A DNA stretch of 10,343 nucleotides from Clostridia bacterium (GTDB taxonomy: Bacteria > Bacillota_A > Clostridia > Oscillospirales > CAG-272): the NCBI GenBank assembly GCA_017935805.1, contig JAGBGV010000212.1:1-10343 (forward strand). Reading direction: 5' to 3'. A program made the position numbers and the translations under genes. Shown piece after piece: positions 7,409 through 10,343 of the stretch. The notes beneath the pieces are model-generated. The model ran no database searches and was not told the DNA's origin. It worked only from the letters and a program-made list of their open reading frames with translations. How positions within the stretch are numbered: position 1 is the stretch's first letter; every line of letters begins with the position of its first letter.

Positions 7409-7431
7409 AGTCAAAAAAGGAGGCATCATTA

Positions 7432-7926
7432 ATGAAAAAAGTCGGTATCGTAATGGGCAGTGACAGCGATCTTCCCATCATCAGAAAAGCAACCGCAACC
7501 CTTGATTCTCTCGAGATCCCCTACGAGGTGCATGTATATTCAGCGCATAGAACACCTGACGAGGCAAGAGATTTCGCGCGCAATGCAAGAGCAAACGGGT
7601 TTGGTGTGCTTATAGCAGCAGCAGGAATGGCGGCTCATCTTGCGGGCGCAGTTGCAGCTAACACTACTCTCCCTGTTATCGGAATTCCCTGTAAATCAAC
7701 AAATCTTGACGGTATTGATGCCCTTCTTTCAACAGTTATGATGCCCTCAGGCATTCCCGTAGCGACTGTTGCTGTAGACGGAGGTGTCAATGCCGCTTTG
7801 CTTTCTGCACAGATTCTCGCGGTAGAAGACGCCGAGCTGGCTGGAAAGCTTGACGCTAAGAGAGCATCAGACGCAAAAAAGGTTCTCGAAAAAGACGCAG
7901 CTGTTGCTGCTGAATTCAATAAGTAA
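7432..7926 (+). CDS. purE: N5-carboxyaminoimidazole ribonucleotide mutase, class I
   Basis: This 164-residue cytoplasmic enzyme converts N5-CAIR to CAIR in purine synthesis. It shows the phosphate-binding GSDSD (residues 9-13), the SAHRTPD motif (37-43) with catalytic His39, and the loop [11 protein letters not shown] (62-72). The core then continues with [18 protein letters not shown], and length is normal for the family. SAHRTPD points to class I PurE, which needs PurK to supply N5-CAIR, rather than the CO2-using class II form. No purK is in the window. The start has AGGAGG at 7418-7423, 8 bases upstream, just after the riboswitch terminator. It is the first gene of the ZTP-controlled purE-purC-purF-purM operon, with a 32-base gap to purC. 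Confidence 0.97.
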   Translation: MKKVGIVMGSDSDLPIIRKATATLDSLEIPYEVHVYSAHRTPDEARDFARNARANGFGVLIAAAGMAAHLAGAVAANTTLPVIGIPCKSTNLDGIDALLSTVMMPSGIPVATVAVDGGVNAALLSAQILAVEDAELAGKLDAKRASDAKKVLEKDAAVAAEFNK

Positions 7927-7958
7927 TTATATTTTCTAACATAAAAGGAGTATTTATC

Positions 7959-8639
7959 ATGAAGCTTGTTTACACAGGAAAAACAAAAGATGTATTTGCA
8001 CTTGAGAACGGAAATTACCTTCTCAAATTTAAGGATGACTGCACAGGCAAGGACGGCGTGTTCGATCCGGGTGAAAACTCCGTTGGACTTACAATTGAAG
8101 GCGTAGGCGATGTTAACCTTCGTATGTCTATTTATTTCTTTGAAAAGGTTAATGCAGCAGGCATTAAGACTCACTATATCAGCGCAAACCTTGAGGACAC
8201 AACAATGGAAGTTCTTCCTGCAAAGCCCTTCGGTAAGGGACTTGAGGTAATCTGCCGCCATAAGGCTGTTGGTAGCTTCTACCGCCGCTACAGCGACTAC
8301 ATCGAAGAGGGCGCAGATCTTCCCGCATATGTTGAAACAACATTCAAGAACGACGCAAAGGGCGATCCTCTTGTAACAAAGGACGGTCTTGTTGATCTTG
8401 GCGTAATGACTGCTGAACAGTATGATGATATCAAGACCATGACACAGCAGATCACAAAGATCGTTGCAGATGATCTTCTTGAGAAGGGACTTGTTCTTTA
8501 CGATATCAAGTTTGAATTCGGTTATGACGCAGAAGGCAAGGTAATGCTCATTGACGAGATCGCATCCGGTAATATGCGCGTTTACAAGAACGGCGAGTAT
8601 ATTGATCCTATGACACTCTCCGAGCTTTTCTTTGCATAA
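7959..8639 (+). CDS. purC: SAICAR synthetase (phosphoribosylaminoimidazole-succinocarboxamide synthase)
   Basis: This 226-residue protein is the ATP-dependent enzyme joining CAIR to aspartate to form SAICAR. It has the N-terminal YTGKTKDVF (residues 5-13, the family's YxGKxKxxY site), KFKDD (23-27), [10 protein letters not shown] (101-110), FKNDAKGDP (129-137), YDIKFEFG (181-188) and DEIASGNMR (199-207). It departs from the textbook protein in two places. The segment after KFKDD reads [16 protein letters not shown] instead of the usual ATAFNG-type motif. The C-terminal SPDxxR motif is replaced by ASGNMR and followed by a short tail. The order of all other motifs is kept, so it is a divergent but probably active PurC. 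A GGAG ribosome site precedes ATG 7959. It lies between purE and the purF-like gene. Confidence 0.92.
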   Translation: MKLVYTGKTKDVFALENGNYLLKFKDDCTGKDGVFDPGENSVGLTIEGVGDVNLRMSIYFFEKVNAAGIKTHYISANLEDTTMEVLPAKPFGKGLEVICRHKAVGSFYRRYSDYIEEGADLPAYVETTFKNDAKGDPLVTKDGLVDLGVMTAEQYDDIKTMTQQITKIVADDLLEKGLVLYDIKFEFGYDAEGKVMLIDEIASGNMRVYKNGEYIDPMTLSELFFA

Positions 8640-8697
8640 GTTAAGTTCACATTTATAAGAACATAAATATCCAACCAATAAAGACAAGGAGAAAATT

Positions 8698-10122
8698 ATG
8701 GGAGGATTTTTTGGAGCAGCCTGCAAGCATGATGCGATAGAAGACGTATTCTTCGGCACCGACTACCATTCTCACCTTGGTACACGTCGCGGCGGTATGG
8801 CAGCATATAGCAGTGAGATCGGACTCCAGCGTGAGATTCATAACATTCAGAACTCTCCCTTCAGAACAAAGTTCGAGAAGGTGTTCGAGGAAATGTCCGG
8901 TAACTCTGCAATCGGTTGTATAAGCGACAGCGACCCTCAGCCTCTGCTTATCCGTTCATCCCAGGGTACATATGCTATATGTATCATCGGCATGATCAAT
9001 AATGCTGATGAGCTTATCGATCAGTATCTCGAGTACAGCGGAGGTCATCTTACCACTATGACAAGCGGTAAGATAAACTGGACAGAGCTTGTAGCGGCTT
9101 TGATCGGTCGAAAGAGCAGCATTGTCGAAGGCATCAAGTTTGCACAAAAGGTTGTTGACGGATCATTATCTATCCTGATACTGAAGGACAACGGAGCAAT
9201 TATTGCAGCTCGCGATGCTCTTGGCAGAATTCCGATCTTGGTAGGCAAAAATGAAGACGGATATTGTGTTTCCTTTGAATCATTTGCTTTCCAAAAGCTC
9301 GGATATGAAACAGAAAAAGAACTCGGACCCGGTGAGATTGTTGAAATAACAAGTGACAGCCTTGAAGTGCTGGCAGAACCCGGAAAAGAGATGCGAATTT
9401 GCTCATTCCTCTGGACTTATTACGGATATTCCTCATCAAACTATGAGGGAATCAACGTTGAGGCCATGAGATACCGCGACGGCGGAATTATGGCAGAGGC
9501 AGACAAAGAAAAGGGACTCACCTCAAACATCGACTATGTTGGCGGATTCCCGGACTCCGGTACACCTCATGCTATCGGATATGCAAATGCTTCAGGTATT
9601 CCGTTCGCACGTCCTTATATCAAATATACTCCTACTTGGGCAAGAAGCTTTACTCCTGCAAAACAGGTTGACAGAAACCGCGTTGCAAAGATGAAGCAGA
9701 TTCCCATCAAGGAATTCATTCACGATAAAAATCTTCTGTTCGTTGATGACTCTATCGTAAGAGGCACACAGCTTAAGGAAACGGTAGAATTCCTCCACGA
9801 GCACGGAGCAAAAGAAGTACACATGAGAAGCGCTTGTCCGCCTATCATGTACTGCTGTAAATACCTCAACTTCTCCAGAGCTAACAGCGAAATGGATCTT
9901 ATTGCCCGCAGGGTAATTATGGAACTCGAAGGGGAAGAAGGATTCAATCATATCGAAGAGTACAGCGATGCAAACACAGAGAGAGGTAAGAACTTAAGAC
10001 GCGCACTTTGCGAAAAGTTCCACTTCGATTCACTTGAATTCCAGACTCTTGAAGGAATTATCAAGGCGATCGGACTTCCCGAATGTAAGCTTTGCACATA
10101 TTGTTGGAACGGAAAGGAATAA
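8698..10122 (+). CDS. purF: PurF-like amidophosphoribosyltransferase with degenerate glutaminase site
   Basis: PurF makes phosphoribosylamine from PRPP and glutamine, the first purine step. This 474-residue protein has both domains. The phosphoribosyltransferase half is intact: [21 protein letters not shown] (a PRT core near 283-303) and the PRPP loop [10 protein letters not shown] (348-357; Asp350, Asp351). Cysteines matching the B. subtilis iron-sulfur ligands are present as Cys235 (ICSFLW), one of Cys380/386/387, and Cys463/466 in CKLCTYC. The glutaminase half is altered. The N-terminus is MGGFFG, aligning with CGVFG, so the nucleophile Cys is Gly. The expected GHxRYxTAG, HNGN and SDTE motifs read [16 protein letters not shown] and INWTE. 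AGGAG upstream and no earlier in-frame start support ATG 8698. The protein may use free ammonia or a partner glutaminase. The exact reaction is therefore less sure than the family. Confidence 0.88.
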   Translation: MGGFFGAACKHDAIEDVFFGTDYHSHLGTRRGGMAAYSSEIGLQREIHNIQNSPFRTKFEKVFEEMSGNSAIGCISDSDPQPLLIRSSQGTYAICIIGMINNADELIDQYLEYSGGHLTTMTSGKINWTELVAALIGRKSSIVEGIKFAQKVVDGSLSILILKDNGAIIAARDALGRIPILVGKNEDGYCVSFESFAFQKLGYETEKELGPGEIVEITSDSLEVLAEPGKEMRICSFLWTYYGYSSSNYEGINVEAMRYRDGGIMAEADKEKGLTSNIDYVGGFPDSGTPHAIGYANASGIPFARPYIKYTPTWARSFTPAKQVDRNRVAKMKQIPIKEFIHDKNLLFVDDSIVRGTQLKETVEFLHEHGAKEVHMRSACPPIMYCCKYLNFSRANSEMDLIARRVIMELEGEEGFNHIEEYSDANTERGKNLRRALCEKFHFDSLEFQTLEGIIKAIGLPECKLCTYCWNGKE

Positions 10123-10126
10123 TATA

Positions 10127-10343
10127 ATGCACTCTAATTCAAAATCTGAGAGCTACGCAGCAGCGGGCGTTGATATTACTGCCGGCTATAAAGCTGTTGA
10201 ACTTATGAAGAAGCATATAGCTCGCACCAAGAACGAAGGTTGTCTTGATGATATCGGCGGCTTTGGCGGATGCTTTGGGCTTAATCTTTTTGGAATGGAA
10301 GAGCCTGTACTTGTTTCCGGTACAGACGGATGCGGCACAAAGG
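10127..10343 (+). CDS. purM: Phosphoribosylformylglycinamidine cyclo-ligase (AIR synthetase), N-terminal part
   Basis: The first 72 codons are present and the gene runs off the window. PurM closes FGAM to AIR using ATP. The fragment shows [20 protein letters not shown] (residues 7-26), matching the family's SYxxAGVD start. It also shows IGGFGG (43-48) and [11 protein letters not shown] (62-72), the ATP-site loop normally written SxDGVGTK; Val to Cys here is minor. AAAGGA at 10113-10118 lies inside the end of purF, 8 bases before the ATG. The purF stop is only 4 bases away, so the genes are tightly coupled in the same operon. Confidence 0.96.
   Translation, partial: MHSNSKSESYAAAGVDITAGYKAVELMKKHIARTKNEGCLDDIGGFGGCFGLNLFGMEEPVLVSGTDGCGTK

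Noticed and set aside
6644..7429. Minus-strand open frame over the end of nrdD and the riboswitch
   Set aside because: It covers a conserved enzyme end, a terminator, a promoter and a structured RNA on the other strand, and its product has no recognisable features.
8640..8697. Possible hairpin (GTTC/GAAC) in the purC-purF gap
   Set aside because: The stem is only 4 bases with a long loop and no T tract, so it is unlikely to end or regulate transcription.
8722..8724. Cys9 of the PurF-like protein as a nucleophile exposed by propeptide cleavage
   Set aside because: The family CGxxG motif aligns with GGFFG at residues 2-6. Cleavage before Cys9 would remove that motif and leave CKHDA, which does not fit.
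7635..8759. Long minus-strand open frame opposite purE and purC
   Set aside because: It is Cys- and Ser-rich with no family features, lies wholly over two well-supported genes, and has no plausible ribosome site. It is a shadow frame.

Overview
The window looks like part of the chromosome of an anaerobic, low-to-mid GC Gram-positive bacterium of the class Clostridia. A Ruminococcaceae/Oscillospiraceae-type host is my best guess, made from protein style only. The clues are an oxygen-sensitive class III ribonucleotide reductase, strong AGGAGG-type ribosome binding sites, near-consensus sigma-A promoters, a pfl/ZTP riboswitch ahead of the purine genes, and a lipoteichoic-acid-synthase-type enzyme. 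I see no phage, transposon, CRISPR, tRNA or rRNA, and most of the window is core metabolism.

Layout. (1) Positions 1-557, plus strand: the end of pyrB and all of pyrI, overlapping by ATGA, which are the catalytic and regulatory chains of aspartate carbamoyltransferase (pyrimidine synthesis). (2) A hairpin at 562-595 can end transcription from both sides. (3) Positions 609-4507, minus strand: a three-gene envelope operon read leftwards, made of an LtaS-like phosphoglycerol transferase, a condensation-type acyltransferase with an HxxxD motif, and a zinc-ribbon membrane protein resembling DUF6320. (4) Positions 4508-4819: a divergent control region with an extended -10 promoter for the envelope operon, a TTGACT-17-TATAAT promoter for nrdD, and two NrdR-like boxes 32 bp apart. 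(5) Positions 4820-7138: nrdD, followed by its own terminator. (6) Positions 7239-7408: a consensus promoter, a ZTP riboswitch and its terminator. (7) Positions 7432-10343: purE, purC, a purF-like gene and the start of purM.

The gene sets share a nucleotide theme: pyrimidine synthesis, deoxynucleotide production from ribonucleoside triphosphates, and purine synthesis. The purine genes appear to be switched on by ZTP/ZMP, which builds up when 10-formyl-tetrahydrofolate is short. nrdD appears to be repressed by NrdR, which responds to ATP and dATP.

The most interesting point is the PurF-like protein. Its phosphoribosyltransferase half and putative iron-sulfur cysteines are intact, but its glutaminase half has Gly where the N-terminal nucleophile Cys should be, and several other glutamine-site residues are changed. 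It may use free ammonia or a separate glutaminase. Variants of this kind seem familiar to me from Clostridia and Bacteroidetes, so it is probably a lineage-wide form rather than a local mutation. The three-gene envelope operon is the least characterised part of the window.
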